Part shown: in pieces, positions 1-8,982 of the stretch
Numbering within the stretch: position 1 is the stretch's first letter
Layout of the letters: each line of letters starts with the position of its first letter
NCBI RefSeq assembly: GCF_013282575.1
Contig: NZ_JAAAYE010000001.1
Coordinates: forward strand, 124,001-188,000
Length of the DNA: 64,000 nt
Origin: Paraburkholderia sp. NMBU_R16
Lineage (GTDB): Bacteria > Pseudomonadota > Gammaproteobacteria > Burkholderiales > Burkholderiaceae
Reading direction: 5' to 3'
Notes under the pieces: generated by a model
What the model was told of the DNA's origin: nothing
The model's database searches: none
The model's input: the letters and a program-made list of their open reading frames with translations, nothing else
Program-made: the position numbers and the translations under genes

Positions 1-398
1 CGATAGCCGGGTTGGCGCAGATCCGTCCCGCCGAGTTGAACAGATAAAGCATTGGGCGGCCCGAACGCGTGCGCGGGGCTATGGCACGACGCGCAGGCGA
101 GCTTGCCCGAGCCCGATAGCGACGGGTCGAAAAAAAGCTTCTCGCCCAGTGCCGTCTTCATGCGAACCGACGCATACACGTTCGCACGCGTCGCACCGCT
201 TCCGATGCCGATGCCGAGTTCAGCCGCTTCGCCCGGCCGCGGCGCCTGCGCGGGGCGCGTACAGGCGGCAAGCGACGCGATCGCGCAAACCGCGCTTGCA
301 ATGGCCACGGCGCTCCGCAGGCGCCGCTCCATGCCGGACACGCGTTCGCCGGCCACACGCGTCACCGCGCTCGCGCACGCGCGTGCGTTGAGCTCCAC
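1..398 (-). CDS. Di-heme cytochrome c peroxidase family lipoprotein, 5' part (3' end outside window)
   Basis: Reading the minus strand from 398 gives a signal peptide with a lipobox (LSAAC), then the typical start of a CCP/MauG-family protein: a KTALGEKLFFDPSLSGSG segment followed by a heme-binding CASCH motif and SPAHAFGPPN. Members of this family reduce peroxides, or oxidise substrates, in the periplasm with two c-type hemes; only the first heme site is visible because the gene runs off the left edge. The start chosen is a GTG at 398-396, preceded by a strong GGGGAGG six bases upstream. An ATG at 332 would give a more standard signal peptide and is the alternative. The function is a family assignment from about 110 visible residues. 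Confidence 0.8.
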   Translation of the reverse strand, partial: MELNARACASAVTRVAGERVSGMERRLRSAVAIASAVCAIASLAACTRPAQAPRPGEAAELGIGIGSGATRANVYASVRMKTALGEKLFFDPSLSGSGKLACASCHSPAHAFGPPNALSVQLGGTDLRQPGY

Positions 399-531
399 GT
401 CCAACCTCCCCGTTTCGACGTCGGGAAAAAGACACGTTATCGCGATAAACTGCCGCGACCCGCGCGAGCTGCACCGGCGCACCGATAGATGCCACACGGC
501 ACGAAACGCTCGACCCAACGGAGAATAAGCG

Positions 532-2115
532 ATGCGCAAGAATACGAGAAAACGCCTTGCTGTGCCTATCATTGCGGCCGTCGTTGCATTGGGCGGTTGC
601 GCCAATGGCACGCTGAGCGGCCGGCAAGACTTGTCGAGCGTGCGCAATGTCGTCGTCATCTATGCGGAAAACCGCAGCTTCGACAACCTTTACGGCAGCT
701 TCCCGGGCGCCGACGGTCTGCAAAACATCTCGGCCGCCAGCGCCCGCCAGCTCGATCGCGACGGCAAGCCGTTACCGACCTTGCCGCCCATCTGGAACGG
801 CCTCACCCAACGCGGTGTCACACCGGCGGTGACGCAAGCGGCAACGCGCGACCTGCCGAACTCGCCGTTCGCCATCGACGACCCGAGCGGCTTCAACACG
901 TCGCGCCAAGTCGCCACGCGCGATCTCTGGCATCGTTTCTATGAAAACCAGATGCAGATCGACGGCGGCAAGAACGACATGTTTGCCGCCTGGGCCGATT
1001 CCGGCGGCCTCACGATGGGCCACTACGCGGCCGATACCTCCACACTGCCGCTCTGGAAGATTGCCCGGCAATACACGCTCGCCGATCATTTCTTCATGAG
1101 CGCATTCGGCGGCTCATTCCTGAATCACCAATGGCTCGCCTGTGCTTGCACGCCGGTGTACCCGAACGCCGACAAGAGTCCGGCGGCGCGCCTCATTTCG
1201 GCGGTCGAGCCCAACGGCGTCACACTCAAGGTGGCCGCCAACTCGCCCAGCTCGGCGCTGGCCGGGCCTCCGAAGTTCGTCAACTCGAGCAACCTGACGC
1301 CGGACTTCTACGCCGTGAACACGATGCAGCCGCCCTACCAGCCGAGCGGCAATGCAGCGGCGGCCGGCGGCGATCCGCGCTTCGCCGATCCAGCCAACCC
1401 GACGACGCTGCCGCCGCAAACGCAACGTCATATCGGCGATGCACTCAACGACGCGGGCGTATCCTGGGCGTGGTACGGCGGTGCCTGGAATGCCGCGCTC
1501 GAAGCGACGAATCGGCGCGACGTCATTTACGGCCCGGACCGGTCGGCCCCCAACTTTCAGCCGCATCATCAACCGTTCAACTATTTTGCCGATATGGCGC
1601 CCGGCACGGAAAATCGCGCGCGACATCTGCTCGACGGTGGCGTCAATGGAAGCAAGTTCATCCAGGCGATCGACAACGGCAGCTTGCCGCAAGTGGCGTT
1701 CTACAAGCCGCAAGGCAACCTCAACGAGCACCCCGGCTATGCGGACGTCGAATCGGGCGATCGTCATATTGCCGATGTCATCGCGCATCTGCAAAAGAGT
1801 CCGCAGTGGCAGCACATGGTCGTGATCGTGACGTATGACGAGAACGGCGGCTTCTGGGATCACGCGGCCCCGCCGAAAGGCGACCGCTTCGGCCCCGCGA
1901 CCCGGATTCCCGCGATCATCGTTTCGCCGTTCGCGAAAAAGCACTACGTCGATCACACGCAATACGATACGACCTCGATCCTGCGCTTCATCACGCGCCG
2001 CTTCGCGCTCAAAGAGCTGCCCGGCCTGAAGACCCGCAATGAAGCGCTCGTCGCGCACGGCAATATGCCGATGGGCGATTTGACGAACGCGCTCGACCTC
2101 GCCGGCGATCGATGA
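532..2115 (+). CDS. Secreted phosphoesterase (phospholipase C / AcpA-type acid phosphatase family, PF04185)
   Basis: This 527-residue protein has an N-terminal signal ending in a possible lipobox (ALGGC). It carries the hallmark motifs of the phosphoesterase family that includes non-hemolytic phospholipase C and the AcpA acid phosphatases: ENRSFDNLYGSFPG near residue 42 for metal and phosphate binding, TYDENGGFWDHAAPP near residue 435, and a following RIPAIIVSPFAKK segment. It would hydrolyse phosphomonoesters or phospholipids in the periplasm or outside the cell. The start is supported by GGAGAATAAGCG directly upstream. It is a single gene, convergent with the hybrid kinase gene and only 31 bp from it. 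Family assignment is firm; the substrate cannot be told from sequence. Confidence 0.87.
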   Translation: MRKNTRKRLAVPIIAAVVALGGCANGTLSGRQDLSSVRNVVVIYAENRSFDNLYGSFPGADGLQNISAASARQLDRDGKPLPTLPPIWNGLTQRGVTPAVTQAATRDLPNSPFAIDDPSGFNTSRQVATRDLWHRFYENQMQIDGGKNDMFAAWADSGGLTMGHYAADTSTLPLWKIARQYTLADHFFMSAFGGSFLNHQWLACACTPVYPNADKSPAARLISAVEPNGVTLKVAANSPSSALAGPPKFVNSSNLTPDFYAVNTMQPPYQPSGNAAAAGGDPRFADPANPTTLPPQTQRHIGDALNDAGVSWAWYGGAWNAALEATNRRDVIYGPDRSAPNFQPHHQPFNYFADMAPGTENRARHLLDGGVNGSKFIQAIDNGSLPQVAFYKPQGNLNEHPGYADVESGDRHIADVIAHLQKSPQWQHMVVIVTYDENGGFWDHAAPPKGDRFGPATRIPAIIVSPFAKKHYVDHTQYDTTSILRFITRRFALKELPGLKTRNEALVAHGNMPMGDLTNALDLAGDR

Positions 2116-2132
2116 TCCCGATAACCCGTGCT

Positions 2133-2164
2133 GCCGGCACACTCGCTCAGGACGGCGTGCCGGC
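2133..2164. terminator. Perfect 8-bp inverted repeat at a convergent gene end
   Basis: GCCGGCAC at 2133-2140 and GTGCCGGC at 2157-2164 form a hairpin with a 16-nt loop, just after the phosphoesterase stop and overlapping the last codons of the convergent hybrid kinase gene. There is no T-run, so a role as a bidirectional terminator is only plausible. Confidence 0.3.
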
Positions 2165-5050
2165 CGCGCTGTCCGACACTTCCCCGGTCGCACGGGAGAT
2201 CGCGGTCTGCAGCTCGAAGAGCGCCCCATGAGGCGGCTCGCGGTTTTCCAGGCAAGCTTCGAGGCGCGTTGCCGCCTGAGCGACGGCTTGCAGATGAAAC
2301 CACGAGGCGGTACCGACGATGCGATGCACGATCTCCTTCGCGCGCACGGTATCTTGCTCCAGCGATAGTCCCAACAACGTCGAAAGCTCGCTGACGAGCG
2401 TGCGCTGCAGCTTTTCCCACAGATCCGTATGCCGCTCGGAGGGAATGCCCGCTTTCTCCAATTCGACGATGGGGGGCGCCACGATGCCGTGCTGTTGGAA
2501 CAGCGTGCGCAACGCGTCGATGCCGACCGGCTTTACGAAGACGTCGTCGGCACCCGCGGCGAAGCAAGCCTCGCGCTGCTGCGGCATGGCATTCGCCGTC
2601 AAAGCGATCAGCGGCATGCGGCGCCGGCCCAGCTTGCGCTCGAGCTCGCGAATGTGCCGGATCAACGTGACACCGTCCATTCCCGGCATCATGCAATCCG
2701 TGATCACCATCGCGTAAGCCTGGCGTTCGACCAACTTCAGCGCCTGCGCGCCGTCGACTGCCGTGTGGCACTCGGCGATGCGCAGCGTCAGGATCTGCCG
2801 CTTGAGTACTTCCCGGTTGATCTCCTGATCCTCGACGACCAATATTTGCAACGGCCCCGTCGCTGCCGCAGCCGGATCGGACGTCGTACGAGGCGACGCG
2901 GTATGGTGGCACGGCGCGCGTATCGCCGGATCGATCCGCAGCGGCAAATCGATGGCGATCGTCGTGCCGCGGCCAAGTTCGCTGGTCAGCGCTATGGTGC
3001 CGCCCATCGATTCGATCAACCGCTTGCAGATCACGAGCCCGAGTCCGGTGCCGGGCGGACGGCTCGCGCTCAACGAGCGGGCCTGCACGAACGGCGCGAA
3101 AAGGCGCGCTTGGTCCTCCTGCGCGATACCGATGCCCGTATCGGCCACTTCGATGACGACATGCTCGATTCCGTTTTCGCGCAGACGCAGCTTGACGGAC
3201 AACGAAACGAAGCCATAGTCGGTGAACTTCGACGCATTACCGAGCAGATTCAGCAGTACCTGTCCGAGGCGCTGTGCGTCGCCGAGATATCGCGGCGCAA
3301 GGTCCCGGGCGACGTCGACCGCGAAACGCAACCCTTTGCGTTCGATCTCCGGCGCCGCGATACCGGCTGTCCGTTGCGCCACGTCGGCCAGCGAGAACGG
3401 CTGACATTCGAGTGTCAGTTCACCGTTCTCGCTCTTCGCGAAGTCGAGGACGTCGTTGAGGATGCGCAACAGAATTTCAGCCGCGTTGCGCGCCATGTCG
3501 ACGAGATGCTGGTCGTCGGGCGGTAGCCTGCCGTGATCGAGCAACTGCAAAATGCCGACGACACCGCTCATCGGCGTGCGGATCTCATGGCTCACCGTGG
3601 CAAGGAAGACATCGCGTGCCCGGGACGCCTCCTCTGCATCGTGCTTCGCATCGATCAGTGCGGTCTGCGTTTCCTTGGTTTCGGTGATGTCGCGAACGTA
3701 CCCGCTCCAGACGATTTCCCCGCGCGCGTGAAACTGGGGTGCCGCTTCGAGTTCGACCCAGGTCGGGCGGGGTGCGTTAAGCGACAGAGCGAGCTCGGCG
3801 CGCACCGTTTCCAGCGAGCGAGTCGAATGCAGGAAACGGTGCACCAGCCGGAATCGCGCCTGCGCGTCGAGCGCAACCAAAAAGCGCTTGAAGAGTTCGT
3901 CCGCCTTGGCGGCTCGCGGGTTGAGCCAATCGTAGGCGCGGCGATTCACGAAGACGAGCGTGAACGGGACGGCAGCGGCATGCTTGGTCCGCACGAACCG
4001 CAGCTGAAACACGATCGCGGGCAACGACTGAGTGAGTTCCACGAGTTGCCGTTCGGTCGAGCGCCGCTGCCGTACCTCTTTACGAAGCCGAAGCATGTAG
4101 ACGCACAAGACCGCGAGGAAAAGCGCCGTCAATACGGCGATCGGCGTCAGGACGATCCACAGCGTCCGGGCAGGTACACCGAACGTGAAGCGCGCCGATA
4201 GCCAGCTGTTCTGGATATGCTCGCGCTCGCTTTCGGGAATCGCGGCGAGCGCCCGGTTGATGAGCGGGACGAGTGGGGCATATTGCGGCCCGACGCCGAA
4301 CGACAACTCCTCGACATAGCCTGCCGGCGCGGCGATGCGCAGGATGCCCTCGTATTTTTCGCGAACGAGGCGGTCGATGACCCCCAGGTTGCCGATGTAA
4401 GCGTAGGCCTTGCCTTGCGCGACGGCATCGAGCCCCTCCTCGGCCGAGCCGACGATGATCTTATGCGTGTCGTGCATGCCGGGCAGTTCCGCCGTGAGCG
4501 CGTCGGAGTCTTTTACGATCGCGACCTCCGCACCCGAAATGTCGCCGGCGCCCGCGATGAAGGGTGCCGTTTCGCGCGTCACGATGACGAGCGGGTAGCG
4601 ACCATAGGGAGTCGTGTATTTGAACGTGCTGTTCAGGCCATCGGATTGCGACGTCGCGACGACAAGGTCGAGTCCGCCTTCATTCGCAAGCTGCACCGTC
4701 TTCGCCCATGACCCCGCTGGGACGACGTGAAGCCGTAAGCCGAGCGTCTGGCGAACGAAGTCGAGATAATCCGCCGAGATGCCGCCGACGCGACCCGATG
4801 GGTCGAGGAATGCGATCGGCGCCCAGTGGGGATCGGTGCCGATCCGCAACGGCGGCAACGATTCGAGATAGGCTCGCTCCTGCGGCGACAGCGCAATGCG
4901 CAGGTCCCAGCCAATGTGGGGCGGCTGCTCGTCCTGTCCGTGCGTATGGCAGCCGGCGATCGACAGCGCAACGACGATGCAAGCCAGCCCGACGATGCGC
5001 CCGACGCAAGCGCCTACGAATCGCCTGCACGAACCGGCTTGCGCGTTCAT
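2147..5050 (-). CDS. BvgS-like hybrid sensor kinase (VFT - TM - PAS - HisKA - HATPase - REC - HPt)
   Basis: A 967-residue sensor. The signal/anchor ends in IAGC (residue 34). A single Venus-flytrap (SBP_bac_3) domain spans about 65-290, followed by a membrane segment at 296-320 and a PAS-like region at 340-460. The histidine kinase core has SHEIRTPM with H488 and a GTGLGL ATP-lid. The receiver has D785 in TDCMMPGMDG, and an HPt domain carries H909 in VHRIVGTASW. This is the His-Asp-His relay of BvgS, but with one flytrap domain instead of two. The ATG at 5050 overlaps the stop of the upstream response regulator (ATGA), so the two are translationally coupled partners. A longer start at 5077 is less likely. 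The phosphate target is probably that regulator; the ligand is unknown. Confidence 0.9.
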   Translation of the reverse strand: MNAQAGSCRRFVGACVGRIVGLACIVVALSIAGCHTHGQDEQPPHIGWDLRIALSPQERAYLESLPPLRIGTDPHWAPIAFLDPSGRVGGISADYLDFVRQTLGLRLHVVPAGSWAKTVQLANEGGLDLVVATSQSDGLNSTFKYTTPYGRYPLVIVTRETAPFIAGAGDISGAEVAIVKDSDALTAELPGMHDTHKIIVGSAEEGLDAVAQGKAYAYIGNLGVIDRLVREKYEGILRIAAPAGYVEELSFGVGPQYAPLVPLINRALAAIPESEREHIQNSWLSARFTFGVPARTLWIVLTPIAVLTALFLAVLCVYMLRLRKEVRQRRSTERQLVELTQSLPAIVFQLRFVRTKHAAAVPFTLVFVNRRAYDWLNPRAAKADELFKRFLVALDAQARFRLVHRFLHSTRSLETVRAELALSLNAPRPTWVELEAAPQFHARGEIVWSGYVRDITETKETQTALIDAKHDAEEASRARDVFLATVSHEIRTPMSGVVGILQLLDHGRLPPDDQHLVDMARNAAEILLRILNDVLDFAKSENGELTLECQPFSLADVAQRTAGIAAPEIERKGLRFAVDVARDLAPRYLGDAQRLGQVLLNLLGNASKFTDYGFVSLSVKLRLRENGIEHVVIEVADTGIGIAQEDQARLFAPFVQARSLSASRPPGTGLGLVICKRLIESMGGTIALTSELGRGTTIAIDLPLRIDPAIRAPCHHTASPRTTSDPAAAATGPLQILVVEDQEINREVLKRQILTLRIAECHTAVDGAQALKLVERQAYAMVITDCMMPGMDGVTLIRHIRELERKLGRRRMPLIALTANAMPQQREACFAAGADDVFVKPVGIDALRTLFQQHGIVAPPIVELEKAGIPSERHTDLWEKLQRTLVSELSTLLGLSLEQDTVRAKEIVHRIVGTASWFHLQAVAQAATRLEACLENREPPHGALFELQTAISRATGEVSDSAAGTPS

Positions 5051-5700
5051 GTCAGAAACACGTTGTTCTTGCGGCAATACTCGAGCAGTTGCTGACTATT
5101 GTGCGCACCCAGTTTGCGTTGCGCACTCATCTTGTGACGGCTGATCGTCTTTACGCTCCGATTCAGCCGCTGGGCGATTTCGGTCGGACTCTGACCTTGG
5201 ACGAAAAGCCGGATCACCTCGAGTTCCGCTGTCGTCAGCTTCGCCTCGTGACCGACGCGGGTACCGACGATGCTCGCACCCGCGAGCAGTGACTGGAGCC
5301 CGGGACTCAGATAAGAGCGACTCTGCGACACGGCAAGCAATGCGTAATGCAGTTCCGTGACACCGCCGGCTTTTTCGACGATGGCCTTGACGCCCTTGGC
5401 TATCAGCTTGTTGAGAATGGCGGCATTGCGCAAAGCAGTGACGACGACAATGGGCGCATTTGGGCAAAGCCGCATCAAACGATCGATTAACGCCATGCCA
5501 TCCTGGGTGATCTCGCCAGGCATCGAATAGTCGGTGACGATCGCGTCGCACGGCTCGCTTTGAACCACCGCGATCAGTTCGTCCGAGCTGGACGCTTCCG
5601 CAACGATTTCCGCGACACCGCTCGCCTCGATAGCGAGACGAATGCCATAGCGGACGATCGCATGATCGTCGGCGAGAATGATGCGGAATGATTTGTTCAT
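5047..5700 (-). CDS. NarL/LuxR-type response regulator (BvgA-like)
   Basis: This 217-residue protein has an N-terminal receiver (LADDHAIVRYGIR, phospho-acceptor in VTDYSMPG) and a C-terminal LuxR helix-turn-helix (TTAELEVIRLFVQGQSPTEI, then SVKTISRHK). It is the likely partner of the hybrid kinase that follows with a 4-bp overlap. The ATG at 5700 starts exactly at the receiver fold; the open frame extends further upstream (to 5802) but that part is arginine-rich and unlike the family. The pair sits just beyond the 3' end of the T3SS sctL unit, so control of the neighbouring secretion locus is possible but inferred from position only. Confidence 0.9.
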   Translation of the reverse strand: MNKSFRIILADDHAIVRYGIRLAIEASGVAEIVAEASSSDELIAVVQSEPCDAIVTDYSMPGEITQDGMALIDRLMRLCPNAPIVVVTALRNAAILNKLIAKGVKAIVEKAGGVTELHYALLAVSQSRSYLSPGLQSLLAGASIVGTRVGHEAKLTTAELEVIRLFVQGQSPTEIAQRLNRSVKTISRHKMSAQRKLGAHNSQQLLEYCRKNNVFLT

Positions 5701-5939
5701 GGTTGAGCTCCGACCCGACGCAAGTCGCCGATTGGCGCGGCACGCCGATATGCGCATTGCGCAGGAGGGCGACTCGAACCCGGTTTTGCTTGCGAAAATC
5801 AAAAATACTAAAGGGCATCAGTCGAACCGATAATACGAAAAATCTTGTAAATGGAAATCCCAAACGCAGCCAATTACATCTCGATATCGTCGCAACCCAG
5901 GTGAAATACCAACATATGGGAAGAAGCGGCCCAACTTGC

Positions 5940-6551
5940 TCATCGACCGCGATCGAGAAATCGTTCGATGATCGAGTCCCATTCGATTTCCCACGCTCCG
6001 CCTCCGACCTCGAGGCGGCAATGACCCTGAGCTAGCGAGACGTCCGCCTTCACCGCCCAGGGCAGCCCGATGCTCGCGGCATCGTCCCCCAGCGCCATTG
6101 CATCGTCCGGACTGACGAACAGACAACCGGCCGCCTCTGTGCCAGCGCATTCGCGCAGAGCTTGTGCGCAGATCTTCACACGCTGCGTAGGCGGCAAAGT
6201 TGCGGCCAGACGTTTTATCGCCACGGCCAGCGCCGCATCGAGCGTCGTTTCGAGCCGCGCCACCAAGGCATCGCGGCACGTTCTGTAGGCGGCCTCCAAC
6301 TCGATGGCACGCTCGAGCAACGCGGCATCGGCGCTGCGACGACGCCGCGCGCATTCGAGCGAGGTTTGCTCCTGCAGCACGGCGGCTTCGTCGCGCGCCC
6401 GCGCAACGAGTGCATCGGCTTCGCGGCGTATGGCTTCCGCATAGTCGGTCGCTACGTCGAGCGCATCTCGATCTGCGCGCCGAAGCACGGTCCGCGTGAT
6501 CGGAACGGGACACTCCGGCGGTGTCGCGATGCGGCGGGAGACAAAACTCAT
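5940..6551 (-). CDS. sctL: T3SS stator protein SctL (HrpE/YscL-like)
   Basis: This 203-residue protein has a charged, alanine/arginine-rich coiled-coil region at about 35-110 and a C-terminal domain containing LFVSPDDAMAL and HCRLEVGGGAWEIEWDSIIE, as seen in YscL/HrpE/FliH stators. Such proteins bind the SctN ATPase and link it to the sorting platform under the inner membrane. Its ATG at 6551 overlaps the sctK stop (ATGA), and it is the last gene of the minus-strand unit that runs from the small proteins at 8877 through sctI, J and K. An upstream in-frame extension to 6647 lies inside sctK and is rejected. Confidence 0.8.
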   Translation of the reverse strand: MSFVSRRIATPPECPVPITRTVLRRADRDALDVATDYAEAIRREADALVARARDEAAVLQEQTSLECARRRRSADAALLERAIELEAAYRTCRDALVARLETTLDAALAVAIKRLAATLPPTQRVKICAQALRECAGTEAAGCLFVSPDDAMALGDDAASIGLPWAVKADVSLAQGHCRLEVGGGAWEIEWDSIIERFLDRGR

Positions 6552-7150
6552 GGACCGGTGTTCGTATCGAGCGCGCGTAGCCGTCGCAGCACGGCAAGCC
6601 AAAGCGTCACGCACCGAGTCACATCGATCCGCTCGATGACGAGCCATGCGTCGGTCGCCAACCGTTGCGGTGCTCGCATCATCGCGACGCGGGCTGCCAC
6701 GTCAGGCCAGCCGGCCTCGGCCATTCCAGACAACAGGCTCAGGCCGCAAACCGTCGCATCCCATTGCGCGCCGGATGGTACAAGACGCGCATCGAGGCAA
6801 CTGACTTCACGATAGCGAAGCGCGATCGATAACTGCGGCTGCGCCGCCCTGCCCGCTTCCTGGACGGCTCCCGCTCTTACGAGTGCGATCCATCCGAAGA
6901 TCGCCGCTGCATCGAGCATCATGGGCCGCGGCGCGGCGAGCGCCTCGAACCATCGCATATCGGCCGGCGGTGACCAGCACCGTCCAAGCGCGAACGCACC
7001 GATCCAGCCGCGAAACAGCAATCGTTGGCCCGCTACGCCGGCAGGAGGCACCGCCGTCGATGCGCCGTATCGCCGATGCCAATCGGCATGGGCCCAGCGC
7101 CATGGCGAGCACCAGAACGCCGGCCAACCGTCATCGAGCGTTCCGCTCAT
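6548..7150 (-). CDS. sctK: T3SS accessory cytosolic protein SctK (HrpD/YscK-like)
   Basis: This 200-residue protein is assigned mainly by position between sctJ and sctL and by its size. It starts with ATG at 7150, overlapping the sctJ stop by 4 bp, and ends with the sctL ATG. The sequence is tryptophan-rich near the N terminus (DDGWPAFWCSPWRWAHADW), as in many SctK/HrpD proteins, which join SctQ and SctL in the cytoplasmic sorting platform. A much longer open frame continues upstream to 7924, but that part overlaps sctJ out of frame. SctK proteins diverge strongly, so similarity alone would not prove this. Confidence 0.65.
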   Translation of the reverse strand: MSGTLDDGWPAFWCSPWRWAHADWHRRYGASTAVPPAGVAGQRLLFRGWIGAFALGRCWSPPADMRWFEALAAPRPMMLDAAAIFGWIALVRAGAVQEAGRAAQPQLSIALRYREVSCLDARLVPSGAQWDATVCGLSLLSGMAEAGWPDVAARVAMMRAPQRLATDAWLVIERIDVTRCVTLWLAVLRRLRALDTNTGP

Positions 7151-7914
7151 CGCTTCGCTGCGCGCAAGCGCATCACCCGACGGCGCAGACGCCATCCCAA
7201 CATCGCTGTACCCGCCGTGCCGAGTGCCGCTGCCGCCGCCCATGCCGCATAGGACTGACGCACGACGGCTTCGGGGCCGGCTCGCACCGCCGCGGCAGCG
7301 GGCTCGCGCTCCTTGACCAGCATCACGGCGACATGTCGATCGTCCTCGCCGGCCAGCCCCGGCACGCCGTTCTTGACGAGCCGTACAAGCCCCGGCAGAA
7401 GGCCCGTCAGATCGACATCGGGCCGATGCTTGACGAGCAGCGACGCGGAGGCCGGCACCAGGGGCGCACCGGGCGAGGGCCGCTCGGGCGGTACGACGCG
7501 AACACGCACCGACACCACACCGTCGATGTCGAGAATGACGCTTTCCAGCGCTGTTTCGAGCGCATGGACATAACGGCTCCGCTCTTCGAGCGGGCTCGGC
7601 AACAGTCCTTTGCCGGTGAATGCATCGGCCAACCCGCGACGAGGCTGCCGCGGCAACCCCGCGTCGCGCAGCGCGCCGGCCGCACCGTAGAACTCGGCGT
7701 CGGTGACGGACAGCACGACGTCCTCCTTGTCCCGCGCTCGCTCGACACCGATCCCACGGTGACGCAACGCAGCCTGGATTTCGTTGGCGGCCTGGACATC
7801 GGATGAGCGAAACAGTTCGACTCGCGCATCGCAGCCGGCCAGCGCCAACGCGAGTCCCGCTGCGACCCAGCTGCCAACGCGCCAACGACGTGACGATGCG
7901 GCGCCATGCGTCAT
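7147..7914 (-). CDS. sctJ: T3SS inner-membrane ring lipoprotein SctJ
   Basis: This 255-residue lipoprotein has a signal and lipobox (ALAGC at about 31-35), followed by the YscJ/FliF ring-building domains. Recognisable segments include DVQAANEIQAALRHRGIG, GLPRQPRRGLADAF, SRYVHALETALESVILDIDGVVSVRVRVVPP and SASLLVKHRP. One C-terminal membrane helix precedes an arginine-rich tail. SctJ forms the 24-subunit inner ring of the needle complex in the inner membrane. The chosen ATG at 7914 overlaps the sctI stop (ATGA). Length and domain order are normal for the family. Confidence 0.93.
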   Translation of the reverse strand: MTHGAASSRRWRVGSWVAAGLALALAGCDARVELFRSSDVQAANEIQAALRHRGIGVERARDKEDVVLSVTDAEFYGAAGALRDAGLPRQPRRGLADAFTGKGLLPSPLEERSRYVHALETALESVILDIDGVVSVRVRVVPPERPSPGAPLVPASASLLVKHRPDVDLTGLLPGLVRLVKNGVPGLAGEDDRHVAVMLVKEREPAAAAVRAGPEAVVRQSYAAWAAAAALGTAGTAMLGWRLRRRVMRLRAAKR

Positions 7915-8339
7915 GACGCGGCAATCAGTTGTTTCAGCGAAGCTGTCGCAGTGCCGACGAGCTTCGCGGTCCACAACACATCGAGTTGATACGCTGCCAT
8001 GAGCCTTGCCTGACGATGCATCGCAATCGCGATATGGGCCGTGCCCGCGCCGTTTGCATGAGCCTTGGCGATGCGCTCGGGCAACTGGCGAACTTCGATC
8101 CGGGTGCGGGCGATATGCTCGAGGTGCCCCTCGAGACGATCGAGCGCCGAGGAATGGGCCGGTGCGCGAAGTGTGCGCAGCGATGGGCCGGCCAGCGGTG
8201 CCTCGGCCAGCGCCTGCGCGAACTCGGCGCCCTCGCGGGCGAGGGCGGGAGCATCGGCTGCCGGCACGACGCCGACGGCAGGAAACGCCCGAAAATCGGA
8301 ACGGTGCAACGCGTCCATGGTCTCGCTCCCGGCCGGCAT
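7911..8339 (-). CDS. sctI: T3SS inner rod protein SctI
   Basis: A 142-residue protein directly upstream of sctJ, where SctI (HrpB/YscI) is expected. The C-terminal half (AMHRQARLMAAYQLDVLWTAKLVGTATASLKQLIAA) is an amphipathic segment typical of inner rod proteins that polymerise at the base of the needle; the N-terminal half is alanine/proline-rich and variable. The ATG at 8339 shares a base with the stop of the preceding small gene (TGATG), indicating coupled translation; a TTG one codon earlier is also possible. The assignment rests on position plus the C-terminal pattern. Confidence 0.75.
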   Translation of the reverse strand: MPAGSETMDALHRSDFRAFPAVGVVPAADAPALAREGAEFAQALAEAPLAGPSLRTLRAPAHSSALDRLEGHLEHIARTRIEVRQLPERIAKAHANGAGTAHIAIAMHRQARLMAAYQLDVLWTAKLVGTATASLKQLIAAS

Positions 8340-8542
8340 CAAGCCTTGATTTGCTGCGTCAGTTGGCGAAGCGAGTTGATGAGCTCAGTCAACATGCGCG
8401 AGTGCGATGCATCGAGACCGGCTTGCGCATCGACCCGGTGCTTTTGCTCCGCAAACGCGAGCGCGGCGTGAGACACCGTCTCGGTCGCACGTACGTGCTG
8501 TGCCATCCGGTCCATCGCCGCAGCTTGAACATCCATCGACAT
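8339..8542 (-). CDS. Small T3SS-unit protein, 67 aa (needle or needle-chaperone candidate)
   Basis: This 67-residue, predicted all-helical protein has no signal peptide and is flanked by the 93-residue protein and sctI in one operon. GAGGAACGAT lies directly upstream of its ATG, a clear ribosome binding site. The ending LTELINSLRQLTQQIKA resembles the C-terminal helices of small T3SS export substrates or their co-chaperones. T3SS needles (SctF) are about 80 residues and their chaperones (SctE/SctG) about 65-120, so it could be either; the tryptophan and P-x-x-P turn common in needles are absent. I do not recognise a specific family. Confidence 0.6.
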   Translation of the reverse strand: MSMDVQAAAMDRMAQHVRATETVSHAALAFAEQKHRVDAQAGLDASHSRMLTELINSLRQLTQQIKA

Positions 8543-8595
8543 ATCGTTCCTCGAAGTGATTCGGCCACCGCGCGATAGGGCGGCGGGCCACGCGA

Positions 8596-8877
8596 TTAAA
8601 AATGAATGCCTTGCGCTGCTTTGTGCGCGGCATTTTGCATCTTGGTCGCGGAGTCGATCTGACCGCTCGCGATGCTGTTGGCCGTATCGGCCATCATCTT
8701 CTGGATATTGGCCTCGGTCTGTAATTCGATCGTCCTCAATTGCATGCTCTGCTGACGTTTGAAAACACTGCCCATCTGATCGAGGTTTTCGGTTCCGTCG
8801 GCCGAAACCGCCGACGAGGCGGCACTGGCCAATGTGCTCAGCGCGCTGAGTGCGGGAATCACGGCTGCGAAGGTCAT
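8596..8877 (-). CDS. First gene of the sctIJKL unit, 93 aa (candidate pilin/needle subunit)
   Basis: This 93-residue protein has an alanine/serine-rich N-terminal half (PALSALSTLASAASSAVSA) and a charged helical C-terminal half containing QTEANIQKMMADTANSIASG. It lacks tryptophan and cysteine. This composition and size resemble Hrp pilins and other filamentous T3SS substrates, and pilin genes often lead the sctI-sctJ operon in Hrp-type clusters. It is preceded at 8955-8982 by an HrpL-box-like promoter motif that also occurs upstream of sctV. ATG 8877 follows a GGGAGAGTTAGCC ribosome site. The needle role is an inference from position and composition. Confidence 0.6.
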   Translation of the reverse strand: MTFAAVIPALSALSTLASAASSAVSADGTENLDQMGSVFKRQQSMQLRTIELQTEANIQKMMADTANSIASGQIDSATKMQNAAHKAAQGIHF

Positions 8878-8954
8878 GGCTAACTCTCCCGGGTGTCGGT
8901 GAAACGTCTTTACGCTTCCCGGGATCGACGCAGTACCGGGAAGAAATCGACACC

Positions 8955-8982
8955 TTAGTAACAACGCACGCGCACCGGTTCC
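8955..8982 (-). promoter_or_regulatory. HrpL-box-like promoter upstream of the 93-aa/sctIJKL unit
   Basis: On the minus strand GGAACC (8982-8977) is followed after 15 nt by TTACTAA (8961-8955), about 78 nt before the ATG at 8877. The known hrp box read by HrpL-type ECF sigma factors is GGAACC, 15-16 nt, CCACNNA. The -35 is identical and the -10 keeps ACNNA. A matching element lies upstream of sctV, and an ECF sigma gene starts 190 bp away on the other strand. Confidence 0.6.
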
